This document shows positions 1-6,908 of a DNA stretch of 64,000 bases, one piece after another. Numbering within the stretch: the first letter of the stretch is position 1; every line of letters begins with the position of its first letter. The notes below the pieces were generated by a model. It searched no databases and was not told the DNA's origin. It saw only the letters and a program-made list of their open reading frames with translations. Position numbers and translations under genes: made by a program. This DNA comes from Pseudomonadota bacterium (GTDB lineage Bacteria; Desulfobacterota; Desulfovibrionia; Desulfovibrionales; Desulfovibrionaceae), in assembly GCA_023411815.1 (NCBI GenBank), contig JAEYOJ010000034.1, positions 1 through 64,000 on the forward strand. Reading direction: 5' to 3'.

Positions 1-126
1 ATGTGGCTTAACGGAGTGGCCGCGCGTCGTGGCACGTACCGGGCCATAGGCGCGCAGGCCAACAAGACGGCCCGCATCATCTGGGCCGTGCTGGCCAAGG
101 GCCAGGACTACAGGGCTGCAGCCTAA
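1..126 (+). mobile_element. IS110-family transposase, C-terminal fragment (partial at window edge)
   Basis: The first 41 codons read straight through to a stop at 124-126 and end in the pattern ARRGTYRAIGAQANKTAR followed by IIWAVLAKGQDYR. This matches the usual extreme C-terminus of IS110/IS1111-type transposases (a transposase of the DEDD/Tn-serine class). The remainder lies left of the window, so it cannot be judged whether the element is intact. The next bases (about 150-260) contain the GGTCGAACCGG-type sequence often seen after this transposase inside such elements, so the element end probably lies in 127-260. An ATG at base 1 is coincidental, not a start. Confidence 0.7.
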
Positions 127-390
127 AAAGCCGTATTGAGAGCTACCCAACGGATGCGCAGAGACGATTGATGGCGTGACAGGTCGAACCGGCTTCCGCA
201 GAACCTGATTAGAGCAACGGCCAGACTAGGCCGGCAATCTGTAAAGGAGCGGAAGCGCGAATTCCATCAGGGCCGGGACACCCCCAGGCCGGATACATGG
301 CTGCATTCGATCCACACGCTTTCAAGAGGCTCTTGCCATCGGGGCCGGGTCCATACATGCTCTAAAGACCTTTCAGTCCCGATCGATCCA

Positions 391-425
391 GACCCCGCCG
401 GACCCGTCCGGCGGGGTCTTCGTTT
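391..425 (+). terminator. Rho-independent terminator
   Basis: A perfect 12-bp stem (GACCCCGCCGGA / TCCGGCGGGGTC) with a 4-base loop is followed by TTCGTTT. It would end transcription coming from the left, i.e. from the IS element side, and insulates the curli operon. Confidence 0.8.
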
Positions 426-653
426 ATCGGCCCGCACAGCTTCCCTTGCGGCGTGCGGAGTCCCGGGCTCCCCCTCCCGCCACGCAGCGCGCCCTTTCTG
501 TACCGGCCGGCGCAAGTCCTGGTCCGTGCCAGGGCGGCCGCGCCGTACTGTTCCGACGGTCATGCCGCGAGGCCGTGTGTCGCGGGTCGTGGCTGACTCC
601 CTAGAACTAAAGTTTCATATCCGGGTCGGCAAAAACAATCTTTAGGACAATTG

Positions 654-682
654 TTAGAAGAACCTGCCAGCTTTTATATAAT
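654..682 (+). promoter_or_regulatory. Candidate sigma70-type promoter of the curli operon
   Basis: A perfect TATAAT box at 677-682 lies 17 bases after a weak TTAGAA (654-659). It is the most AT-rich spot ahead of csgE and would leave a leader of roughly 200 bases. Only the -10 box is convincing. Confidence 0.4.
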
Positions 683-886
683 CAGCCAGGATTTCTCAGG
701 CCATTCGCGGGTGAAGGTCTGGAAGGTCGCAAGGGTGGTGCCGGCGATGCGCAGAGCGGGTATTCGCGGAAAAAGATCGCACGACCTCCCCATGCGGGGA
801 GCGGAGGCCACGGCTTTACGGCAAGAGACGACACTGACAGGCAGGGCTGTTTCCGGAAACATGTCAAAGAACGCGGGAGCAATGTC

Positions 887-1360
887 ATGAGCCACAAGCA
901 CCACGATCTGCCGTGGGCCTGCGCCATCCGCGGGAGAGCATGCATGCGGCGGAGCATCGTCCTGATGGCCGCTCTGGTGGGAGTCATCCTTTCCGGGTTG
1001 CCGGAACGTCCGGCATGGTCGGCGGAAGTCGAGGATCTGTTCATCATCGGCGATGTCTATTCGCGCGTCGGCCGCGATTTCTACCAGGGATTTTGCAGAG
1101 TCTGGAATTCCATGGACGGGGTGCCTGCCCGCGACATCGTCATCACGGAGGAGCCCGGCGGGACCACTTCGAGCAGATTGCAGGTGTTGGTGGGCGGATC
1201 GGTGACCTATATCGGCACTCTCGGCCAGAGGGGCATGAATGTGCGGGAGGAGGTCGACAGAGCCGTGTCGATGTCCGTCCGCCACATCGTCCTCAACCTG
1301 GCGGTCGCCGAGGAAGTAGCGCCCGAACTGTACGGTCCGGGCATCGGTGCCGGAATCTAG
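887..1360 (+). CDS. csgE: CsgE-like curli assembly/transport protein
   Basis: CsgE is the periplasmic specificity adaptor that caps the CsgG secretion channel and directs curlin subunits to it. The 157-residue product has a hydrophobic signal segment (about residues 20-45, ending in a WSA cleavage-type site) followed by the family pattern GRDFYQGF..W (compare GHDFYRAF..W of the enteric protein), a TITEEP-like strand and a late EEV..A..HIV helix. Two starts are possible: ATG 887 (GGGAG 7 bases upstream) and in-frame ATG 944, which gives a tidier signal peptide (MRRSIVLMAALVG) and also has a GGGAGAG. It is followed 10 bases later by csgF. The assignment rests on these motifs plus the gene order csgE-F-G. 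Confidence 0.8.
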   Translation: MSHKHHDLPWACAIRGRACMRRSIVLMAALVGVILSGLPERPAWSAEVEDLFIIGDVYSRVGRDFYQGFCRVWNSMDGVPARDIVITEEPGGTTSSRLQVLVGGSVTYIGTLGQRGMNVREEVDRAVSMSVRHIVLNLAVAEEVAPELYGPGIGAGI

Positions 1361-1370
1361 GAGATCCTTC

Positions 1371-1787
1371 ATGCGCACGAAGATCGCTTCGTTTGGCCTG
1401 AGCATTTCTCTTCTCGCTTTGCCGGGAATCGCGGCCGCGACCGAACTGGTCTTCAGCTTCACCAACCCCAGCTTCGGCGGGGACCCCATGCTCGGCAACT
1501 TTCTGCTCAACAAGGCCGAGTCACAGAAACGCTTCAAGGAAGACGAGTACGAGGAAGACCTCCTCGCCGACTTCGAGAAGGGGCTGAACAGAAGGGTGCT
1601 CGGCCTTGTCGCGGACAAGGTCGTGCAGGACGCCTTCGGCACCGAGGGCAATCTCGCCAATGGAACCTACACCATCGGCGGCTATGTCATCTCCATCGAC
1701 AACAACGACAAGGTGATCAAGGTCGCGGTGACCGACAGCCTTACCGGCGACAGCACGGTGGTCGAGGTCCCTGTCTTCACCAAGTGA
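1371..1787 (+). CDS. csgF: CsgF-like curli assembly protein
   Basis: CsgF is a small exported protein that plugs the outer face of the CsgG pore and anchors curli nucleation at the cell surface. After a signal peptide (about residues 1-21, ending AAATE) the mature N-terminus reads LVFSFTNPSFGGDPMLGNFLL, the family hallmark (FxNPxFGG...N.LL) that inserts into CsgG. The C-terminal half carries the expected alternating strands (YVISIDNNDKVIKVAV, DSTVVEV). The length, 138 residues, is normal. AGGAG overlapping the csgE stop sits 7 bases before the ATG, so translation is likely coupled to csgE. Confidence 0.88.
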   Translation: MRTKIASFGLSISLLALPGIAAATELVFSFTNPSFGGDPMLGNFLLNKAESQKRFKEDEYEEDLLADFEKGLNRRVLGLVADKVVQDAFGTEGNLANGTYTIGGYVISIDNNDKVIKVAVTDSLTGDSTVVEVPVFTK

Positions 1788-1827
1788 ACTTCCCGATTGA
1801 ATTTTCCGGGTTCAGTCCGAGGCAAGA

Positions 1828-3027
1828 ATGCGAAAAAACCTTCTCTGGCCGGCACTGGTCTATGCCGCGCTCGCCATCCTTCTCACCTCCTGCATAAGCA
1901 AGGGGCCAAGGACCATAAGCGCCCCCTCGCTGGGCTACAAGACCCTCACCCAGCGCGCGCTCGAGGCCCTGCCCGCGCCCAAGGAAAAGATCATCGTCGC
2001 GGTCTACAACTTCAGGGACCAGACCGGACAGTACAAGTTCCAGGAGAACGTATCCAGCTTCTCCACGGCAGTGACCCAGGGCGCCACGGCCATGCTCATC
2101 GACGCCCTGCGGGATTCGGGCTGGTTCATCCCGGTGGAGCGCGAATCCTTCAACAACCTGATCACGGAGCGCAAGATCATCCGGGCCAACCTGGGCAAGG
2201 AAACTGATTTGCCGGAACTGCTGCACGCGCCGCTCATGCTCGACGGCGGCATCGTGGCCTACGAGACGAACCTGACCACCGCCGGCCTCGGCGCGGAATA
2301 CCACGGCATCGGTGCTTCCTCGCAGTACCGCAAGGATCAGGTCACGCTCTACTTGCGGGCCACCGACGTGCTCAGCGGAGCCATTGTGCAGTCCGTGTCC
2401 ACCTCGAAGTCCATCCTTTCCTCGCAGGTGCGGGTGGGCGTGTTCCGCTATGTCGAGATCGACAGGCTGCTGGAGATAGAGGCGGGCTTCTCCACCAACG
2501 AGCCGCCGCAGATGTGCGTCATGGAGGCGGTGCAGAAGGCGGTGGTCAGCCTGATCATCGAAGGCCTTCAGGACGGTCTGTGGGAGCTCAAGAATCCCGC
2601 CGACATGAATGCGCCCGTCATCAAGGCCTATCTTTCCGAGAAGAATGGCGGCGCGAACCGCGAGAGGTCCGCCTACCTGCTGCAGCGCTCGCGCAGCGCG
2701 GTGGAGCGCCAGGAGTGGAACAAGGCCATCGAAAGCTCGACCGAGGGGTTGAGCCTGGATCCGTACAACGACGCCCTCTACGCAACCCGCGCCGAGGCCT
2801 ACGCCCGGACGAGCAAGCTGGAACAGGCCATGAAGGATGCCGAATGGGCCATAACGCTCAATCAGAACAACGGCTTGGCATACAACAACCGCGGCTACGT
2901 CTACGAGCGGAACGGAGACTACCGGCTGGCCCTGCTGGACTACCGCAAAAGCTGCTCCCTGGGCTACGACGTGGGCTGCACCAACAGCAAGCGGCTTGAG
3001 GCGACCAAGCCCGAGCTGGTGAGGTAG
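1828..3027 (+). CDS. csgG: CsgG-type curli secretion channel lipoprotein with C-terminal TPR extension
   Basis: CsgG forms the nonameric outer-membrane pore that exports curlins. The signal peptide ends in a lipobox LLTSC (Cys 22). Residues about 30-260 carry the CsgG fold: IIVAVYNFRDQTGQY near the start, GATAMLIDAL..SGWFIPVERE, the LI.ERKIIR segment and the YLRATDVLSGAIV strand. The typical protein ends near residue 280. Here about 110 more residues form roughly three tetratricopeptide-like helical pairs (WNKAIESSTEGLSLDPY, LEQAMKDAEWAITLNQ, YRLALLDYRKSCSLGY). The extension would lie on the periplasmic side. The gene sits 40 bases after csgF and 3 bases before the next gene. Confidence 0.88.
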   Translation: MRKNLLWPALVYAALAILLTSCISKGPRTISAPSLGYKTLTQRALEALPAPKEKIIVAVYNFRDQTGQYKFQENVSSFSTAVTQGATAMLIDALRDSGWFIPVERESFNNLITERKIIRANLGKETDLPELLHAPLMLDGGIVAYETNLTTAGLGAEYHGIGASSQYRKDQVTLYLRATDVLSGAIVQSVSTSKSILSSQVRVGVFRYVEIDRLLEIEAGFSTNEPPQMCVMEAVQKAVVSLIIEGLQDGLWELKNPADMNAPVIKAYLSEKNGGANRERSAYLLQRSRSAVERQEWNKAIESSTEGLSLDPYNDALYATRAEAYARTSKLEQAMKDAEWAITLNQNNGLAYNNRGYVYERNGDYRLALLDYRKSCSLGYDVGCTNSKRLEATKPELVR

Positions 3028-3030
3028 GCC

Positions 3031-3423
3031 ATGCGCGGGACGGCTTCGTGCGGATCGGGGTCCGGCATGTGGGTCGCTCTACTGGGTTTGCTGCTTCTGC
3101 TGGCCGTTTGCGCCTGGGCCGAGAGCCGGGAGGAGGATGTTTTGCAAGGCAGGCTCGTATCCACGCAACAGGATGGTCTCCTGCATGTGCAGGCCGTGTG
3201 CGTCTCCAAGAAGCAAGGCAATGTGAGCTACGAACTGCAGGTCTGCAAGCGCGGGTCCGGGGGAGTGGCCAGCAGCCGCCAGGTCGGCGAAAAGCCGGTG
3301 GCCGTGGGCGAGACCGCGCTGGCCGACCTGCGCATGTCCGTCGGGAAGAACGACGTGCTGTCCGTGGTCCTGCGGCTCAAGATGAACGGGAACGTCGCTT
3401 CCGCCGAACTGCTGTACCCTTAA
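3031..3423 (+). CDS. CsgH/CsgC-like curli assembly inhibitor, putative
   Basis: A 130-residue exported protein with a strong hydrophobic signal segment (residues about 13-30, LLGLLLLLAVCAWA). The mature part looks like a small beta sandwich: two cysteines bracketing strands (VQAVCVSKK...YELQVCKR), then a SRQVGEKPVAVGETALADLRM stretch, and VLSVVLRLKM. This resembles CsgC/CsgH, periplasmic chaperones that stop premature curlin amyloid formation (cys-rich edge strand, then the 'LP.N....L.LNIS..D.V.I.V' pattern). Position as the last gene of the csgEFG operon, 3 bases after csgG, supports it. Similarity is by pattern only. A start at ATG 3067 is also possible. Confidence 0.55.
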   Translation: MRGTASCGSGSGMWVALLGLLLLLAVCAWAESREEDVLQGRLVSTQQDGLLHVQAVCVSKKQGNVSYELQVCKRGSGGVASSRQVGEKPVAVGETALADLRMSVGKNDVLSVVLRLKMNGNVASAELLYP

Positions 3424-3440
3424 GGCGCCTTGCACGCCAG

Positions 3441-3499
3441 CCGAGGGAGGGCTCCGTCCGCTCTCGGACTCTCTCCAGCCAGGGAGCGGCGCTCCCTGG
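3441..3499 (+). repeat. Intergenic double-hairpin repeat, copy 1
   Basis: Hairpin A (3441-3467, CCGAGGGAGGG...CTCTCGG, imperfect) is followed by hairpin B (3479-3499, CCAGGGAGC-GGC-GCTCCCTGG, perfect). It lies 17 bases after the csgH-like stop, between two convergent genes. Same architecture as the other copies in the window. Confidence 0.75.
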
Positions 3500-3587
3500 A
3501 GCCCCTATATTGCCACTTCATTTACAATCTGCCGTAGCTGTTCATCCGGGTCGGTGCGCTGCTCTCTTCCGGCCCTGCTATTCCATT

Positions 3588-4298
3588 TCATGAGCATCCC
3601 GCCAGGGGCAGACGGCGGTCCAGGCGGATGCCGCGCTCGTCCACCAGGGCGCGATAGGGCCAGGCCTCCACGCCTCGGCCCAAGGCCTCGCGAAAGAGCG
3701 CGGCGTAATCCGGGTCGATGAAGTCGGCCGGGGCGAAACGCTCGGCGCAGGCCATGGGTACGAAATAGAAGACCGCGGTTCGCAGACCCTGGGCGGCCAG
3801 AGCCATGAGCTCGCGCAGGTGCTTCTGCCCTCGTTCGGTCACGGCGTCGGGAAAGCAGGCCGTGCCGCAGAGTTCCAGGGTCACGTTTTTCGCCTCGACC
3901 CAGATGTCGCCGCCGGGGCCGCTGAGCAGGGCGTCCAGGCGGCTCTCGCCGACCTTGGCCTCGGCCCGGTAGCTCGTGGTCCCGGCGGCCTCGGGCAGCA
4001 GCCCGGCCTGCCAGGCGGCGCGCAAGGCCCGGTTCGGCGCGAGGGTGTTCACGCAGATCCATGAGCCGCCGCACTCCAGGGCCTCCAGGGTCCAGGCCAG
4101 CTTGCGGCCTGGTCCGGCGGCCGGGGAGATCAGGGCCTGGCTGCCCGGCCGCAGCAGACCGAGCATGGAGCCGGAGTTGTTGGTGTGCGCCCAGACCTCG
4201 CGGCCGTCCAGGGAGAGCAGGGCCAGGAAGCGTTTTTCGCGGCGCAGGAACACGGCCCGGCGCGTGCCGTCGGGAAAGGGCAGCAGGATGTCGTGCAT
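3588..4298 (-). CDS. sfsA: SfsA family DNA/RNA nuclease (sugar fermentation stimulation protein homolog)
   Basis: SfsA proteins were named for a maltose-metabolism phenotype in E. coli and are related to nucleases of the PD-(D/E)XK type. The 236-residue product has the usual length and hallmarks: an early RREKRFLALL segment, AHTNNSGSMLGLL (canonical HCPNTGRM.G.. region), a SRLDALLSGPGGDIWVEAKNVTL core that contains the D...EAK nuclease signature (about residues 125-140), FPDAVTERGQKHLRELM and the AVFYFVPM strand near the end. The gene is 30 bases downstream of the VOC gene on the same strand, so the two are probably co-transcribed. Confidence 0.9.
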   Translation of the reverse strand: MHDILLPFPDGTRRAVFLRREKRFLALLSLDGREVWAHTNNSGSMLGLLRPGSQALISPAAGPGRKLAWTLEALECGGSWICVNTLAPNRALRAAWQAGLLPEAAGTTSYRAEAKVGESRLDALLSGPGGDIWVEAKNVTLELCGTACFPDAVTERGQKHLRELMALAAQGLRTAVFYFVPMACAERFAPADFIDPDYAALFREALGRGVEAWPYRALVDERGIRLDRRLPLAGCS

Positions 4299-4328
4299 GG
4301 GTTTGTCTGAAGGGCGTCGGTGCGGGGT

Positions 4329-4925
4329 TTACACGGGGCGCTTTTCGTCGCCGGCGCCACCGAACAGCCGCATGCCGTAGCCCGGATGGACCCGGCGCTG
4401 CCCCTTGGGCAGGGGCTTGGCCAGGGGCCAATGGCCGGGCCGCGGCTCGGCCCCCTCGCGGGCTGTGGCGGACGGCTGCGTGTCGGCCATGACCGGCCGC
4501 GCGCGCAGGTCGACTCCCGCCAGGTTCGCGCTGAATTCGATGGCGATGTTGTTGGGGTCGAAGGAGTAAACGGAAAGGATGAAGCCGTGGTCGACGACTT
4601 CGGAGACCCAGAATCCGGCCGCTTCCAGTCTGGCCTTGATCTCCCACAGATCGTCCTGCCCGCTCACTCCTATGGACACATGGTCGAAGGCGATGGGGCC
4701 GCTTACCGGCGCGCCGTGGTCTTTTTCCGGAGCGTGCTCGGCTCCGGTCCACTCGAAAAAGGCCAGCATGTCCTGGGCGGAAATCTCGAAGAAATAGTGG
4801 CGGTAGCCTGGATGGCCGAGACCGGCGATCATGCGCATGCCGAGCAGGTCGCGCCAGAAACGGATCGTGGCGTCCATGTTCCCGGTTACCATGGCCAGAT
4901 GGTTCACGCCGGTATAGCTGACCAT
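4329..4925 (-). CDS. VOC (glyoxalase/bleomycin-resistance fold) family protein
   Basis: Two paired beta-alpha-beta-beta-beta halves typical of the vicinal oxygen chelate superfamily are visible: GVNHLAMVTGNMDATIRFWRD with a metal-type His near residue 9, and FDHVSIGVSG...GFILSVYSFDPNNIAIEF with a second His and a terminal Glu. Substrate unknown; metalloenzyme candidates include glyoxalase-like or dioxygenase-like activities. The tail after residue 135 is a Pro/Arg-rich extension (about 60 residues) outside the fold. A GGGGAGGAGC ribosome site precedes the ATG. Upstream gene of the sfsA pair. Confidence 0.8.
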   Translation of the reverse strand: MVSYTGVNHLAMVTGNMDATIRFWRDLLGMRMIAGLGHPGYRHYFFEISAQDMLAFFEWTGAEHAPEKDHGAPVSGPIAFDHVSIGVSGQDDLWEIKARLEAAGFWVSEVVDHGFILSVYSFDPNNIAIEFSANLAGVDLRARPVMADTQPSATAREGAEPRPGHWPLAKPLPKGQRRVHPGYGMRLFGGAGDEKRPV

Positions 4926-5292
4926 TCTGCTCCTCCCCTTGATCTTGGCTCCACCATAAAGAACGACGCAACGGCGTCGGACAGGAAATGCGGAGCGTCC
5001 TCCGGGCGATCAAACCCGCGCCGTTCTTGACAGGCGTAGCTTTATCCTCTACCCAGCTTCAAATTAATGGTCAACGCATTATGCGGGGCGGGACGGGTAA
5101 ATCAATCACACAAGACCATCTGAAGAGCCGCTTCGTCTGCGTCCCAAGCCGTTGGATTTATTGTCGGTGGCTTCGGGTTTCCGAGCCTGAGCCTAGACGC
5201 AATCGCCGCCTGGCACAGGCGAGGGTGACCGCCGGGGTGGTCGGCAAGGGGCGGTCATGTGAATTTTGACACACGCCGGCCAGGAATACAGT
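4926..5292. other. Divergent intergenic region ahead of the dsr operon
   Basis: About 370 bases between the VOC gene (minus) and the RsbRD-like gene (plus). It must carry both promoters. The only recognisable element is a TTGACA at 5027-5032 with no good -10 box at 16-18 bases (TACCCA), so no promoter is called. Confidence 0.4.
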
Positions 5293-5838
5293 ATGCAGCT
5301 TTCGCAGCTTATTCAGGACAACAAGGCGGCCGTGGTCGAGAAGTGGCTCGACCAGCTGCTCTCCTCCTTTCCTCCCGAAACGCAGAAGATCTGGAAGAAG
5401 AACAAGGACCGCTTCACCAATCCCGTGTGCTGCACCTTCCAGGATTCGATGGAAGCCATGGTGGACGGGCTCGTGACCTGGAACGACGCCGAGGCCCTGG
5501 CCAAGGCGCTGAACGAGGTGATCAAGATCAGGGCGGTGCAGGACGTGGCGCCGGGCAAGTCCCTGGCCTTCATCTTCGGGCTCAAGAAGGTCCTGCGCGA
5601 GATGTTCGGCGGCAAGGCCGATGCCGGGGAGTTGGGCGTGTACGATACGCGCCTGGACAACCTGGCCCTCATGGCCTTCGACATCTACACGAGGAACCGC
5701 GAGCAGGTTTTCTGCATGCGTATCGACGAATTCAAGCACGCGCATCACATGGCCTTCCGCAAGGCCGGCATCATATGCGAGTCCCCTCGTCAGGCGCTGG
5801 GCCTCGAGGACCGCAACGTCAATGCACAGGGCAAGTGA
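5293..5838 (+). CDS. RsbRD N-terminal domain-like sensor protein, first gene of the dsr operon
   Basis: A 181-residue soluble, largely helical protein. The N-terminus (LSQLIQDNKAAVVEKWLDQLL, FTNPVCCTFQDSMEAMVDGL) resembles the RsbRD N-terminal/globin-like sensor domain found on stressosome-type regulators, but no STAS or output domain follows, so it stands alone. Cysteines at about positions 51, 52, 142 and 162 are available for ligand or redox chemistry. AGGA 7 bases before ATG 5293 makes this the best start; an upstream TTG (5266) is less likely. It ends 11 bases before dsrM, so it is probably translated from the same transcript. A role in regulating or assembling the Dsr complex is inference from position only. 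Confidence 0.7.
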   Translation: MQLSQLIQDNKAAVVEKWLDQLLSSFPPETQKIWKKNKDRFTNPVCCTFQDSMEAMVDGLVTWNDAEALAKALNEVIKIRAVQDVAPGKSLAFIFGLKKVLREMFGGKADAGELGVYDTRLDNLALMAFDIYTRNREQVFCMRIDEFKHAHHMAFRKAGIICESPRQALGLEDRNVNAQGK

Positions 5839-5849
5839 GGTAGGGCAGA

Positions 5850-6875
5850 ATGAACGCGTTTTACACACTCTTTCTGGTCTTGGCGCTCATGTTGATCGCC
5901 ATCTTCGGAGTGGGGGCAGCGCACCTGGACGGCCTGTTCGGTGTCTGGATTCCCTATGCCGCGGTGGTGGTCTTCATCGGCGGCTTCTGTTGGCGGGTGT
6001 ACAAATGGGCCACGATCCCGGTACCCTTCCGCATCCCGACCACGGCCGGGCAGCAGAAGTCCTTCGATTGGATCGAACACAATCCGATCGACAACCCTTC
6101 GACGACCCGCGGCACCTGGCTGCGCATGATGGGTGAGGTGTTCCTGTTCCGGACCCTGTTCCGCAACACGTACACGAAGCTCTACTACGAGCCGGGCCAG
6201 GAACCCAAGGTGGCCTACTTCTCCCAGAAGTGGCTGTGGCTCTTCGCCATCCTGTTCCACTATTCGTTCCTGATCATCGCCTTCCGCCATCTGCGCTTCT
6301 TCACCGACCCGGTGCCGTTCCTGGTCAACGCCATGGAGCAGCTCGACGGCATCGTGGAGATGTTCCAGCCCAACTTCTACGTGACCGACGCGCTCATCGT
6401 GCTCGGCGTGGGTTACCTGTTCGTCCGCCGGCTGATGCGCGCCCAGATGCGCTATCTGTCCCTGGCCGCCGACTTCTTCCCGCTCTTCCTCATCCTGGGC
6501 ATCGCGCTCTCCGGCATCTACATGCGCTACATCGACCGCGTGGACGTGGCCAGCATCAAACAGCTGACCATGGGTCTGGCCACCTTCCGCCCCGTGGTGC
6601 CCGAAGGCATCGCCTTGTCCTTCTACGTGCACCTGTTCCTGGTCTGCACGCTGCTTTTCTATTTCCCCTTCTCCAAGCTCATGCACATGGGTGGCATCTT
6701 CCTTTCGCCCACGCGCAACATGGCCAACAATACCCGCTTCGTGCACCACGAGAATCCCTGGAACCCGCGCATCCCGCCGCATTCCTACGCGGCCTACGAG
6801 GATGATTTCCGGGAGCCCATGGCCGAGGCGGGTCTGCCCCTGGAAAAGCCCCTGGAGCAGGGTGCCGGCGAATAG
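5850..6875 (+). CDS. dsrM: DsrM, cytochrome b subunit of the DsrMKJOP sulfite-reduction complex
   Basis: DsrM is the NarI-like di-heme cytochrome b that exchanges electrons with the menaquinone pool and passes them to DsrK. The 341-residue product starts with a hydrophobic helix pair (FYTLFLVLALMLIAIFGVGAAHL), then has membrane helices around FAILFHYSFLIIAFRHLRFF (His ligands candidate), ALIVLGVGYLFVRRL, FFPLFLILGIALSGIYMRY and LSFYVHLFLVCTLLFYFPFSKLMH, whose spaced histidines fit heme b ligation. It is the second gene of a tight operon; GAGGTAG lies just before the ATG and dsrK starts 33 bases after its stop. Confidence 0.93.
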   Translation: MNAFYTLFLVLALMLIAIFGVGAAHLDGLFGVWIPYAAVVVFIGGFCWRVYKWATIPVPFRIPTTAGQQKSFDWIEHNPIDNPSTTRGTWLRMMGEVFLFRTLFRNTYTKLYYEPGQEPKVAYFSQKWLWLFAILFHYSFLIIAFRHLRFFTDPVPFLVNAMEQLDGIVEMFQPNFYVTDALIVLGVGYLFVRRLMRAQMRYLSLAADFFPLFLILGIALSGIYMRYIDRVDVASIKQLTMGLATFRPVVPEGIALSFYVHLFLVCTLLFYFPFSKLMHMGGIFLSPTRNMANNTRFVHHENPWNPRIPPHSYAAYEDDFREPMAEAGLPLEKPLEQGAGE

Positions 6876-6908
6876 TCGCCACATATTTCATGCCAAGGAG
6901 AATAGGGA

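Larger units (their letters stand above)
127..886. other. Long non-coding stretch between IS fragment and curli operon
   Basis: No convincing gene on either strand. It holds the probable IS end, a strong hairpin terminator at 391-425 and a candidate promoter at 654-682 reading into the curli genes. If the curlin subunit genes csgA/csgB exist nearby they are not here. Confidence 0.6.

Noticed and set aside
267..563. Minus-strand frame in the region left of the curli operon
   Set aside because: Spans the 391-425 terminator hairpin, Arg/Gly/Pro-rich, no ribosome site.
736..751. Sigma54-like TGGTGCCGGCGATGCG upstream of csgE
   Set aside because: Only the GG/GC spacing fits; the core bases are poor and such matches are frequent in GC-rich DNA.
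3505..5013. Long minus-strand frame of about 500 codons over sfsA and the VOC gene
   Set aside because: Arg/Pro/Ala-rich composition of a GC-rich shadow frame; the sfsA and VOC frames carry recognisable domains.
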